In this document: one piece after another, positions 12,233-23,168 of the stretch | How positions within the stretch are numbered: position 1 is the stretch's first letter | Layout of the letters: the number at the start of each line of letters is the position of its first letter | DNA from: Aulostomus chinensis | Taxonomy: Eukaryota; Chordata; Actinopteri; Syngnathiformes; Aulostomidae | Assembly: GCA_037954235.1 (NCBI GenBank) | Contig: JBBMOA010000020.1 | Coordinates: 19,872,677-19,936,676, forward strand | DNA length: 64,000 nt | Direction of reading: 5' to 3' | The notes under the pieces: generated by a model | The model's input: only the letters and a program-made list of their open reading frames with translations | What the model was told of the DNA's origin: nothing | Database searches by the model: none | Program-made: the position numbers and the translations under genes

Positions 12233-13275
12233 GTAACTTTGTCTCGTTATTCTTTTCAGTAGTTTTTGGAATCGACTACTAAGTTCCACTTGTCGCCAGG
12301 GGATACTTGTTAGTTTGATAATGTTTCAAGCTGAAAAAGTCGAAAAGTATCTGTAGGAGAGTCACCTGATGGATGTGTCATCATGGGGTACGACTGAGAC
12401 GTAAGCTGGATGTCTCAGGTAAAAATGGCCTCATCCTCCAGCTAATGAGCCATGGGACCGTGGAAGACACGGACATCAAGAAACATAATAGTTTTTAAAT
12501 TACAGTGTAGAGCTTTATGATTAAAAATACACCAGGCACATCCGTGACGTGTCACGTCAACCGAGCCACACCGGCTCCGTCTGAGCTGCACGCTGTGCCA
12601 GGCGTGTGTTCTGAGGAGTTTTCTGAAATGATCTTTTAAGCAGGATAATTAGAGTTCTCCCGCTGTTTCCATCGCCAGTGCTGATCACAGACATGATCAG
12701 CTCCTCTCCCAGGGTTTATCGATCGTTTTAAACTACAGGATCATGAATAGATTTGATTAATCTGCTGTATGAGCGGGGAAACACACACACACACACATAT
12801 CTGTGCATCCTGTAAAACATGGATCTGTTGCGCGACTGTATGGTCATAATAGAAGCTCCAAATATAAGTGATCGCTACGAGTGACATGTATTATTGTTCT
12901 GTGCAATATTCTCCACATGCAGTAATTGGGTAGTATTCATCGTAGTTTTAGTTGTTTTGAATATAAAGTATAACAGTGTGCATTTTCTTTTTATGCATCT
13001 GGTGCTAATGTTCCCCTGGGTGTCTGCTCCAAGTGACATTTAGTTGTGCTTGTCACCATGACAGTAAAGTGTCTTATTCTGATCGTATAAATGATTACAA
13101 GCAACAACAAAAGCCCCCCCTCCACCCCGCATGGTACAGAAGGAACCAAGCAACAACAACCACCTCAGTGGCAGTTAGAAGCACTCTGGACCTACGAAGA
13201 GCGACCCTGTCACTAATAATTTAGCTTAGTGTATCAATAGCAACTGACATGAAAGCATTCAGACATGAGGTTTAA

Positions 13276-13501
13276 GGCCATCCATCCGTTAAGGGTGGGG
13301 GGGGGGGGGGGGCTGGAGCCTGTCCCAGCTGACATTGGGTGAGAGGCAGGGTTGCCAGTCTGTTGCAGGGCCATCAGGAGCAATTAGGGGCTCAGTATCT
13401 TGCTCAAGGATACTCAACATAGTCACTGGGGGAATTGAGGATTGAACCAGCAACCCTTTGGTTGCTAGACGGCCACTCTGCCTCTGAGCCACGCTGTCCC
13501 A
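13276..13501 (-). mobile_element. tRNA-derived SINE, copy 1
   Basis: Read on the minus strand, the head is at 13501: GGGACAGCGTGGCTCAGAGG (A-box-like), and a B-box-like GGTTCAATCC lies at 13438-13447. The body follows, including ACTGAGCCCCTAATTGCTCC, and it ends in a GGATGG tail at 13277. A G16 run sits in its 3' part at 13297-13312. It is flanked by AGGTTTAA at 13268-13275 and 13502-13509, an apparent 8-bp target duplication. Confidence 0.75.
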
Positions 13502-13511
13502 AGGTTTAATC

Positions 13512-13898
13512 CATCCATCCATCATCCATCCATCCATCCATTTTCTTCCTCTTATCCTGTTAATGGTCGCGGGGGGTGGAGCCTATCCCAGCAGCTTTCA
13601 GGCGAGAGGCGGGGTTCACCCTGGACAGGTCACCAGTCCACCACAGGACCAACACATAGAGACAGACAACCATTCACACTCACAGTCACACCTACGGTCA
13701 ATTTAGAGTATCAATCAGCCTCGTCCCCTCTTGATGTCTTTGGACTGTGGGAGGAAGCTGGAGTACCAGAGAGAACCCACGCAGGAACAGGGAGAACATG
13801 GAGACTCACACAGAAAGATACCGGCGCTCCAGCCGGGGCTGGAACCTGGAACCTTCTTGCAGTGAGGCGACAGTGCTGACCACTGCACCCCCCCCCAG
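13512..13898 (-). mobile_element. tRNA-derived composite SINE, copy 2
   Basis: On the minus strand it runs from a tRNA-like head near 13890 (GTGCAGTGGTCAGCACTGTC, then a degenerate B box around GGTTCCAG) through a body shared with 62340-62716 to a (TGGA)n tail at 13512-13540. The shared body includes GTCTTTGGACTGTGGGAGG, read here on the + strand. It is flanked by GGTTTAATC at 13503-13511 and 13899-13907, a 9-bp target duplication. The left copy overlaps the target duplication of the neighbouring SINE. Confidence 0.78.
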
Positions 13899-16316
13899 GG
13901 TTTAATCATTTTCTTACAATTTTACTCTTTTTTTTAAAAAAAAGGGATTTAGATCAGAATATAAATTAACTGCTGCCCTCAACTAAGAGAAAATCCGAAG
14001 CTTGGCTTATTGCCGTGATGTGACAATTGCTGTTCGTGGGAGTGATTCAGAGAACAATTCATTATTTAAAGCTACGTCCGTGCTCCTCTTTCATGCTGCA
14101 CATTATCGGTACACTTGATGGTGCTCTGCTTTGATTCCGTCAACACGCATCTTCAGCATACACACTCCAAACTGGTGATTAAGAGCTTTGAATCACACAT
14201 AACGGGCCTCGTCACTCCGTTGGTTGATCGACGGTTAATTTCAAAAGCGAGTGAAAGAAGGCTTGTCAGTCTGAATAGAACACGTCAGTCACTTGAAATC
14301 ACTTATTTCTCTGTGTTCACTCTGATAGTTTTCTTTTCTATTACATCTGTTTGTGTTCTTGTTTAATCAAGAACTCGAGGGTCCGTCGACTCCTCGCTGG
14401 CTGTAAGAGAAGCTAATGACCAAACTGGCCAGTTTCGATCTCAGGAAACAGGACGGGTGTTTGTCACTTTGATACGCCGCTACTCCTTGATTTCGCTCCA
14501 CCTGGGTTTTTTTTTCCTCCAATTGTCAGCTTTCATTTTCATTTTTGTCCGTTTCTTTCCGTCTGTCTTTGTCATTTTGAACGTGTCTGGATTGCAAACA
14601 GGCCTCTGTCAGAACTCACTCCTCTCCACTGAAACAGGTAGAGCGAAGGGACAGAAGTAGACTCTACCTCCGCTCCCCTTCCTTCCCTTTCATCCTCTCG
14701 CCCTCCTTCACTCACTCTCTCACCGCCATTGCTCCATTCCTCCCACCCAGTGCTCCAGATTCCCACCATCTGGACTCAGAACTTGCCAAGGTGCCGAGGC
14801 TCTTTCCCTAACTCCCTGAGTGCAGAGGCTGGTTCCTCCCATCAGCAGTGTAATCTGGCGCCACAGTCCCTCAACTCCAGATCATGTAATCCTAAAGGTG
14901 CCATCCTGAAACCACAATATGTGATCATATTTGAGCAGCGGTTGCCAAACCTGGGGCCTGAGGGCTAAAATCGGCCTGCCGAATCCTTGGGCTGCTGACA
15001 CTATTTTCTTTATCGGGACGTAAATACCCTTTTTGGGTATCTAGGATTTCTAATTATCAATGTTTCTGTCACACATCGATGCAGGACACGGATGTGCCAC
15101 CCCAGTTTGTCGCACATTGAAGTTCCAGACTAATTCCTCACCTTAGAGTTCATTTACGTTCTCTTGGTTCTGGTTGTTCTAAAGAGATTCACCTGCTCTG
15201 GAATCACCGAGCTGCAATGAGATGGAAGCACTTTACAAAACTACTTTTTTTTTTAACTCACTGAAGCATGTTGCGTTATTAGTCAACCGTGTAAAAGTGT
15301 GTATGATATTTGACTTTAGCAACACTGTTTGCTTTTGGCACCGCGACCCACCAGAGCTTCAGCCTCGCACCCTTTGTGTCGGAGAGATTCCAGCTGTTCT
15401 CAGAGCTTCATTTAGAAGCGAAGTTCATTAAATATTTGTGAAGGCTCATCCAGTTTGGTGGTGTGTGGGTTTACTCACATCTCTGAGAGAAGATGGTAGA
15501 TGTTCCTGCACATCTCTCTCTCCCGCCCCCTCTCTCTGTCTCTCCTGGATGTCCGCGGGGATGAGCGGTAAACATATCTGTCGGTAAATTTGAGTTTAAT
15601 CCATTAAACTCATGCTGGCAGACGCAGACAAACAAGTTTGGGCAGCAGGCCATTCTAATACAAACACTGTCACGTCAGTATTACCCAGGGTGTTCGCGTG
15701 TGCACGAGTGCTCTTATACCATCGGGACATCTGGGGAAACGGCGAGCTTGCTCCGATTGGCGAAGTTGACCATTAAATGTAGCGGAGGGAGAGACCTCTC
15801 CGAGGGGTGTAACGTGTACCGCTGAGGTCTGGCTCGGGCCTTCTGTCGCGGGATCCCTCAGCCTTGTTTTGTTTCGGGGGTTTTTTAACAAATGTTGAAA
15901 TCAAGCCATTTCCGTGGTTGTCTGAAGAGCTTCACTCCTGCTGGATGCTTGAGTGGATTTATGCTCAAGTCCGAATTCCCTGAGCATCCTGATCGGAAAA
16001 ACAGGTCAGTCGTGTCAAATAGACAGACGACCAGCAGTCACCTTGTTATCGCGCCGTCTAGATTGGCGAGATCCAGTCAAACGTTTAGCCCGGGAAAACA
16101 CGTCCATACATTCTTATGTCCACACATGGATTACCAAGATGTGATGGAATGAGGATCATGTGTGGAATTCAGGAAAGTAAATAACTGAAAAACTGAAATA
16201 AACTAGGAATAGAAACGTTATCCTCGGTAAGAATGGTTTGGATGTTTCCCCGTGATTTTTATGACCTGCCGCAAACGTCTCACTTACTTTTAGACCGACA
16301 TTTTTCTTAAATATGT

Positions 16317-16334
16317 GGGGGGGGGGGGGGGGGG
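16317..16334. repeat. G18 homopolymer
   Basis: Eighteen consecutive G. Other G or C runs of 12 or more are listed among the findings. Confidence 0.95.
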
Positions 16335-17040
16335 TTGTGGCCTCATTATGTTTGGCTGCTCGCGTCTTTCAGCTCCACTCATCACCCGGTTGAAGGATAA
16401 AAAAAAAGGAGAGGATAAAAACCTTCGGCGTCTCTGTGTCTACTAATGGATGCCACCGACACAGAGTTTGACTGTTGACACTGGTGAAAGTTTGACTGAC
16501 ACGGAATTTCCATCACATTTGTTCAACAAAAATAAAGTTTCCTTTTTCACATCAGAGACCAGGCCACACTCCAGGTTTATTATGATGCATAAATTCAGGA
16601 AAATACGAACCATATTTAGCATAAAAGTTAAATTCACATTGCATTTCACAAGTTTAATGGCTCCAACTTTATTACAGCTACATGCATTCAATTATTCAGA
16701 AATTATACTATTTGAATATGGCCACAGAGAGAGAATTGCAGGCTTCAAGAGGAATTTTCTTCTCTCTGTTATTTATTTGATATTGAGGGAATATATTCAG
16801 AGTGGAGAAACAGTGCGTGCAGACCAGCAGAGTGGTAGCACCAACACTTAATCTGCTGCATTCCAAATAGGCAACAACAGCTTTGTTCAATGTTCAGTTA
16901 TGAACTTCAGATAAAACCCAAACTAACCAGCCAGTTCATGTATATTTCAATCTGAAATAAGTATCTTAAGTAGTAATGTGGCCCCGGTACTGTTACGCTC
17001 TCCAACTTTACCAAGAACAGAGCAAAGGCAACATGTTCAG

Positions 17041-17045
<5 letters not shown>

Positions 17046-17114
<69 letters not shown>
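17046..17114. repeat. (TG)n microsatellite
   Basis: About 34 uninterrupted TG units. Confidence 0.97.
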
Positions 17115-17115
<1 letters not shown>

Positions 17116-18100
17116 GAGGGATTGCGACCAACTCAAATGTGAACCAGTGGTGTGAAAAAACATGAAGAAATTAATAAGATATTACTCTGCAGAAGTTTGA
17201 TCTGTGATTACTTCAGTGTATAAGTATGTGACCGGCATCATTCCGGAGGTCTGGTCTCACGACTGCGGAGCGGATATGCAGATTGTAACTATGATTAAAT
17301 TTGATGTAAATTTGGTTATTTTTCTTGCCAACTCCTGGTTGCACAGACAAACTCATTCCTTGCTTGTTTGATTTCACACGCACCTCCCTGGGACAAAGAC
17401 TTTGCGAGAAAAAGTGGAATTTAATGCTTTGAACAGTGGGGCTGCCTCGTTGCTATTCGCCGGGAGAGTTCTTGTTACGGCGTGCAGGGTCACAACAGCC
17501 CACTTCCTCTGTAGCCCATCGGTTTACTGCAGAACCTCCAACAATAGCTCTTGTGCTCCCAAACTGTAAATGCCTCGTAAATCGTCGATAAACTCAGAGC
17601 ACCTGTCAGTCGTGACTTTCCACCCTGTGTTATAGCATATATAGCATGACATGTTGTGTTTCAGTTTGGTCACACCACTCTTATAAACTCTCCTTCTCCC
17701 ACGGAAGCTGACAAAATACAAAGATTTGTTATGTTTTGCCGATAACAAATCTTTTAAATCTCTTTTCCTTATTAGCAAAGTGAAGTACCCAAAACATTCA
17801 GTTAGCAGCGTCTCAGCTGCTTTAGCACGTAGAGTCTGTTTGCATCGATTTAAATGTCATCAACTGTAGATCATCTGCTGCTCCTAATTAAAGTTAATTC
17901 CAAGATTAAATGGCGACGGGAACATTTTTAACATGTCTGTTGCCGGCTTTGAGTGCTTGCTGCTGCAGCTCCCGTCCAAGGATCGTCTGAGTAAATCACA
18001 TCCTCTGCAGAGGATACAGTCTCTCAGCGTGACTTTTAGCCATCATCGGTCCAGTATTCCGAGCCCTCGGGCTGCTTTGATCACATTTTCTTCATATTAT

Positions 18101-18105
<5 letters not shown>

Positions 18106-18180
<75 letters not shown>
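18106..18180. repeat. (TG)n microsatellite
   Basis: About 37 uninterrupted TG units. Confidence 0.97.
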
Positions 18181-18181
<1 letters not shown>

Positions 18182-19099
18182 TCAGTTCATCCGTGAGTCC
18201 CAGTGGACGTGCCGACAGACAACCTGACAACACGGTGCCTCTGTCCTACAGCTTCCTGCAGCACAGAGGCATAAAAAACCCTCCAGTGAGCTAAAGCGTC
18301 TCGGTGTCGGCCTCCACTGAACCTCTGTGACTTGCCTTTGAGCTTCCTGTGTTGCGTCCTTCATCTTCTTTTATAACCTGCCAATGAACCTGAGTTGATC
18401 TTCACCTCCGTAGTAAACTGGAGTGACTTGCACAGCTCAGACACACCGACTTTGACAGCGAAGTAGTAATGACTGACATCACACGTGCCGCGTACAAAGG
18501 CGGCGAATGAGTAGCATTATCTACAATCAGACTGGAGGTCTGTCAGACTTAAAGGGCAGACTCAAAGTATTCACTTCTCTTATTTTCTTTTTTTCTACTT
18601 TCTGCATTCTTTTGTGGTTCTTTTGTATCCGCTTTCCATCAGTCAACCATTTACTCGAACAAGTGGTATGGATAAGAGGCCAAATTCAGTTCAAGTGAAA
18701 TCATTCTGACAATTTCTTTTTTTGTTTGCTGTGTTTTATCTGTATTTTGTTTTTATTGTTGGCAGGATTATGCAGAAACTTCCAGGCCGCACTTGTCTGA
18801 GGGTTGACACGTCTTCAGAAGCATTATATTTGGCCGTAGATTTGTTTAATATCGTGAAAACGCCGTTTCGTGTTTCCATAATGGCGAAGGTATGCTCCCT
18901 CCACCCTCCGTGACATTACCAGTCAAGCAGCTCACGTTTTCTGGTTGCGTGCGTTTGTCTTTCTACATGGTTACACGCAAAAACTATGATGCAGAATTTC
19001 TCCAAACTCTGTGTAGCATTAGCCACAAATGAACCCGTGAAATTGTCAGGCAGATCTCTTCAAAATGGTAAAATAGGTTAAGGCGTAATGGTCTGCATG

Positions 19100-19360
19100 T
19101 CCATCCTGTTAGAGAAAATGTCTTCAAATTTGGCACAAATGTCCACTGGGACTCAGAGAGGAAGTGAAATTACTTTCATGGTCAACGGTCAAAGGCAGCG
19201 TCACCTCACAGGTGCGCGATACCTGTCACATTGTTGTTAACGTGATATCTCCCGAGGGACTTATTATTTTATTTTTTCAAATTGGGCACAAACCTCCACT
19301 GGGACTCGAGGATGCAGCTTGTGCCTTAAATGGGGTGGATTTCCACGCGGTGGTCTTGAC
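19100..19360 (+). repeat. Degenerate two-unit tandem repeat
   Basis: Two related units are visible about 150-160 bp apart. Unit 1 has TTCAAATTTGGCACAAATGT then CCACTGGGACTC at about 19127-19155, with GGTCAACGGTCAAAGG and GTCACCTCACA after it. Unit 2 has TTCAAATTGGGCACAAACCT then CCACTGGGACTC at about 19277-19308. ATCTCCCGAGGGACTT precedes unit 2. The pattern is typical of a dispersed, internally repeated family in fish genomes; I cannot name it. Confidence 0.55.
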
Positions 19361-20558
19361 TTGGTCTTGATCAGCTATGGCTCCACACGCAGGCGTCAGC
19401 CCGCGCAGCATCACACCTCAACACTCAGCACATGGTAGCACCGAATGTTTTAGAAGAAAACATGTTCATAAACCCTGGAAAATGAAAAGTAAGTCTGCAA
19501 ACAAGGTCAACCTCTTGCCCGAAGGCTTTTACTGAGCTGAATCATTGCATTGGTTCTGCTGTTATAAACAGGATTTCAAAAAAAAAAAAAAAAAAAATCA
19601 GTTAAGCTGTCTGTACTTTATGTTTGATGTCTCCCACCCAGGGTTATCTGTTTCAAGCAGCGTAAGTGGGTTAGGTAATATGCTTCACACACGCACACGA
19701 AATATTAGGAGTGGAGGCCATTTTACTTCATTACATTGAATATCTGAATATAAAATGCAGTGATTATAAGAAATTCACCTTTTAAAAGTGTTTTTTTTTT
19801 TCCATCAAAAGAAGAAGCAGCATTAACTATATGGATATTTTAGTAGACTATCTAAGATGGTAAAGGACAAGCAGTTTTTTTATTTTCACTTCAATACCAA
19901 TTCCCTTGTTCAGGGCCTTCCATTAAAAAAAAAACAAAGAAACAAACAAAAAAATACTGTAAACTGATGAAAACTGATACTCCAGTACGAGTTCATATGA
20001 AAAAAACACTACCTGGTCATTTTAATTATTGTTTTTGACCCTGTACACTAATTGCTAAATTTTGTTTTTAGTTTTTTTTTTTCTAACCAGTTTTGAAAAC
20101 ATGCAATGATCAGCTTAATTATCCTGTCCACCTTTGCTCTGCTGCAAATTATAGCTGCGTCCATGAACTTACCAGCCTCGGTGAGCGGTTTAGCATCAGC
20201 GTGTACAATTTGGAGAAAACAACTCCGAAACAGCTCAAATGTTACACTTTGTCAAAGAGTATTATCAGATTCATCAAACTTCAAACTTCTGGTTCCTTTC
20301 AATTAAAGAAACTAAATGTCAGATTTAAAGTTTAGGCAACCAAAGCTACAATGTCGTTTGTCATTCATTGTCGTACCTTGATATTTTTACATTCTTCAGT
20401 TTTATTTATTTTCTAAAACTTCGGTTTTCTGTCTGAAAGCACAAGCATGTGTTTTACATGTGGATTTAGTTGGTGATTAGCCTTGCTTGGATAATAATTT
20501 AAAAAGAATTGACTCAATACGAACTCAAACTTGAAGTTGAACTCAACAACACAAAAAT

Positions 20559-21192
20559 CCATCCATCCATCCGGGGTCGGGTCGCAGAGGCAGCAGCCTA
20601 AGCAGAGAAGCCCAGACTCCCCTCTCCCCGGCTACTTCGTCCAGCTCTTCGCGGGGGGATCCCGAGGTGTTCCCAGGACACGTTGAAGAGACACGGTCTT
20701 CCTCGAGGCCTCCTACTGTTCAGACGTGCCTTGAACTCCTCACCAGGGGGGCGTCTGCGAGGCATCCTGACCAGATGCCCAAGCCACCTCATCTGACTCC
20801 TCTCGATGTGCAGGAGCAGCGCCTCTACTCTGAGCTCCTCCCGGATGGTGGAGCCTCTCACCCTGTCTCTAAGGGAGAGGCCAGCCACCCTCCGAAGGAA
20901 ACTCATTTCGGCCGCTTGTACCCGCGATCTCGTCCTTTTGGTCTTTACCCAAAGCTCATGACCATAGGTGAGGGTAGGAACGTAGATCGACCGGTAAATT
21001 GAGAGCTTTGCGTTCCAGCTCAGCTCCCTCTTCACCACGACGGACCGAAGCAGAGTCCGCATCACTGTAGACGCTTCACCAATCTGCCTGCCGATCTCAC
21101 GATCCATCCTTCCCTCACTCGTGAACAAGACCCCAGGGAACTTAAACCCCTCCACCTGAAGCAGGGGGCACTCCACCCTTTTTCCAGGCAAA
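20559..21192 (-). mobile_element. 5'-truncated RTE/Rex3-like LINE, C-terminal RT fragment
   Basis: The minus strand encodes the C-terminal part of a LINE reverse-transcriptase polyprotein in one nearly continuous frame from about 21190 to 20600. Diagnostic words are GRMDREIG, SIYRSIYVPTLTYGHELW, AEMSFLRRVAG and MRWLGHLVRMP. These are standard in the abundant teleost RTE (Rex3-type) LINEs. The frame is damaged near its end, after GRPRGRP, with a deletion and then a frameshift. The 3' end is a (GGAT)n tail at 20559-20574. An 11-bp target duplication, AACACAAAAAT, lies at 20548-20558 and 21193-21203. It is therefore a complete insertion that was truncated at integration and is not autonomous. 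Confidence 0.88.
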
Positions 21193-21924
21193 AACACAAA
21201 AATACCTGTTAAGAATATTAATGAAAGTGTTGGACTGCAAGTAGATGCACTTGTTCCCATCATGTGACGCTGATAGTTCACTTTTAACTTTAGCATGTTA
21301 GTATTCCGGCGATGTTTCTAAGTACCTGCTGTGATGAGACACGGAAGCTGGACTGAACATGCCCCCCCCCCCCCCGCCCCCGCCCCTCCCGATCCTGAAA
21401 TGTTGTCAAACTAAAGCAACAACAGAAGTGATATATGGTGTGATTCCTGTACATCCGCCTCTCCACAACAGGAGGGTGGCCAGCGGACGTACGTGCCTAC
21501 GGTGATTCCCTGACGTTGGTTTTCGTGCTTCTATGGTTGCATTAGCAGCAGAACCTGACATGGAGGGAGTTTGTGCTCATCCATAAAACAGAAGTTTGAA
21601 TCTGCTGCTGACGCGTTCAGCAATTTGACCTTTTCAGATGCATATTTTACGTTCAACACCGAAGAACAAAATGCCATCACTTAATGATTTTACCGTGCTC
21701 CCCTCACTTTGTTTTTCTCTCTTATCAATTATACCTGATGATTGTGTATCACCCAGATAGGAATATCCTCTGTGGAGGACCTTTGTAAACTTGAATATCT
21801 CCTGCCCACTGCATCCTACTAAATGAATTCCTTTTGTCATCTACAGAGGGCATTTAGGGCTTTTCAATGATACCAAATGTGAAGGGGTGGGGCTTTGGGA
21901 ACTTTTTTTTTCTCATGAAGGAAA

Positions 21925-22983
21925 ATGGCGTCCGTCAGTGCAAGCACATTTTATGGGAAGGAGAAAAGTAAGTGCAAAATACTTTTTACTGAGCAAATGT
22001 TGGCTTGAAATGTTGGTGGCATATTTTATATAAGTCTCTTAACAACACTTTTAAACATTGTCTGAATTATTTTAACTGTATTTTAGCATAGTACTTTAAG
22101 TGTTTAAAAAAATGTCCTCCGTAGTGGACATTTGTAGTTATTTACTTGCTTTTTCATCCTGTTTTTTCAAAGGACAAGAAAGAGAGTCATTATCACAAGC
22201 AGAAAGAATTTTGATGCGAATTGTTGAGGGAAACTCAGATATTGAGCTGTCTGATGAAGAAGATCAAGATGCAGTGTTTGAGGCAGAAGCAGAGGAGGAT
22301 TCAGGGAGCTCTGAGGATGAATTTCAGGCAGGGCAAGCACATGCAGAGGAGTCAGATCAAGCAGAACAGTCCAGTCGGCGTCCACTGTGGAGCAAGAATC
22401 CAAAGTACACCTTGAGTTTGCATTATAAAAAAATAACATATTTTCTCTAACAGTTCTGATTCATTTTAATTTTGTTTTTCTCCCTTTATTTCTTTTCTTA
22501 AGATTCAAATTCCAACTTGATGATCCTCCCATTACTCAGAGCAATGCCATGACGCGCCAAAACTGGACCCCAATAGATTATTTTAAGCAGTACATCGATG
22601 ACTCCGTGTTTGAAGGAATGGCCCTGTGCACAAATCAGCGTGAAGTTCTTGTGTCTGGAGCAACACTAAATACCACTCCTGAAGAACTGAAAACATTCTT
22701 TGGGAATTCTATTTCCATGGGCTGTCTAGGATATCCTAACGTTCAAATGTATTGGGCCTCAAATACCAGAGTTCAGAATCCATGACCAGAAATTGGTCAG
22801 CCAAATGCAGCTCTTCAACACTGTGGCGCCATCCATCTTCCAGAGATGGTGGACGAAACACACGCATCAAGGTGTCGCAGATCCGGCTGCAAGAGCAAAA
22901 CACATGTGATGTGCACAAAGTGCAAAGTATTTTTGTGTGTTTCCAAGAAGCAGAATTGCTTTTTGAAGTACCATACCAAATAA
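21925..22983 (+). pseudogene. piggyBac-like transposase remnant, core deleted
   Basis: Three exons can be read. Exon 1 is 21925-21967 (MASVSASTFYGKEK), with donor GTAAGT. Exon 2 is 22173-22404, very acidic (LSDEEDQDAVFEAEAEED), as in piggyBac N-termini. Exon 3 starts at 22503, with the piggyBac N-terminal motifs TPIDYFKQYIDD and LNTTPEELKTFFG, then MGCLGYPNVQMYW. Phases match across both small introns (205 and 98 bp). In a full-length element the DDD catalytic core follows the YW motif. Here the frame meets TGA at 22783-22785 and then, still in frame, reads straight into a C-terminal cysteine-rich zinc-binding tail (RCRRSGCK, CTKCKVFLC, KYHTK) ending TAA at 22981-22983. The catalytic region is therefore absent and the copy cannot transpose alone. 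Confidence 0.82.
22114..22129. repeat. Left internal hairpin of the piggyBac-like element
   Basis: GTCCTCCGTAGTGGAC is an imperfect palindrome. It matches the hairpin at 23153-23168 except for two bases. Both copies are preceded by AT. Confidence 0.6.
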
Positions 22984-23152
22984 GCAGAACAAGGCAAAAA
23001 CAAAGAAACAAAGACACAAACAAAGGAAAATAAAAGTGATGATGGACCGTCATGAGGATGTTCAACTTGTTCGTATGTTGACTTTTTGATATTTTTTGAG
23101 GATCTAACTGATTGCCATCGAGGTTCAGTTTTTACGTGTATGGCATTCCCAT

Positions 23153-23168
23153 GTCCACTGTAGTGGAC
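23153..23168. repeat. Right internal hairpin of the piggyBac-like element
   Basis: GTCCACT-GT-AGTGGAC has seven-base perfect arms and a two-base loop. It lies 170 bp beyond the transposase stop codon. Confidence 0.6.
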
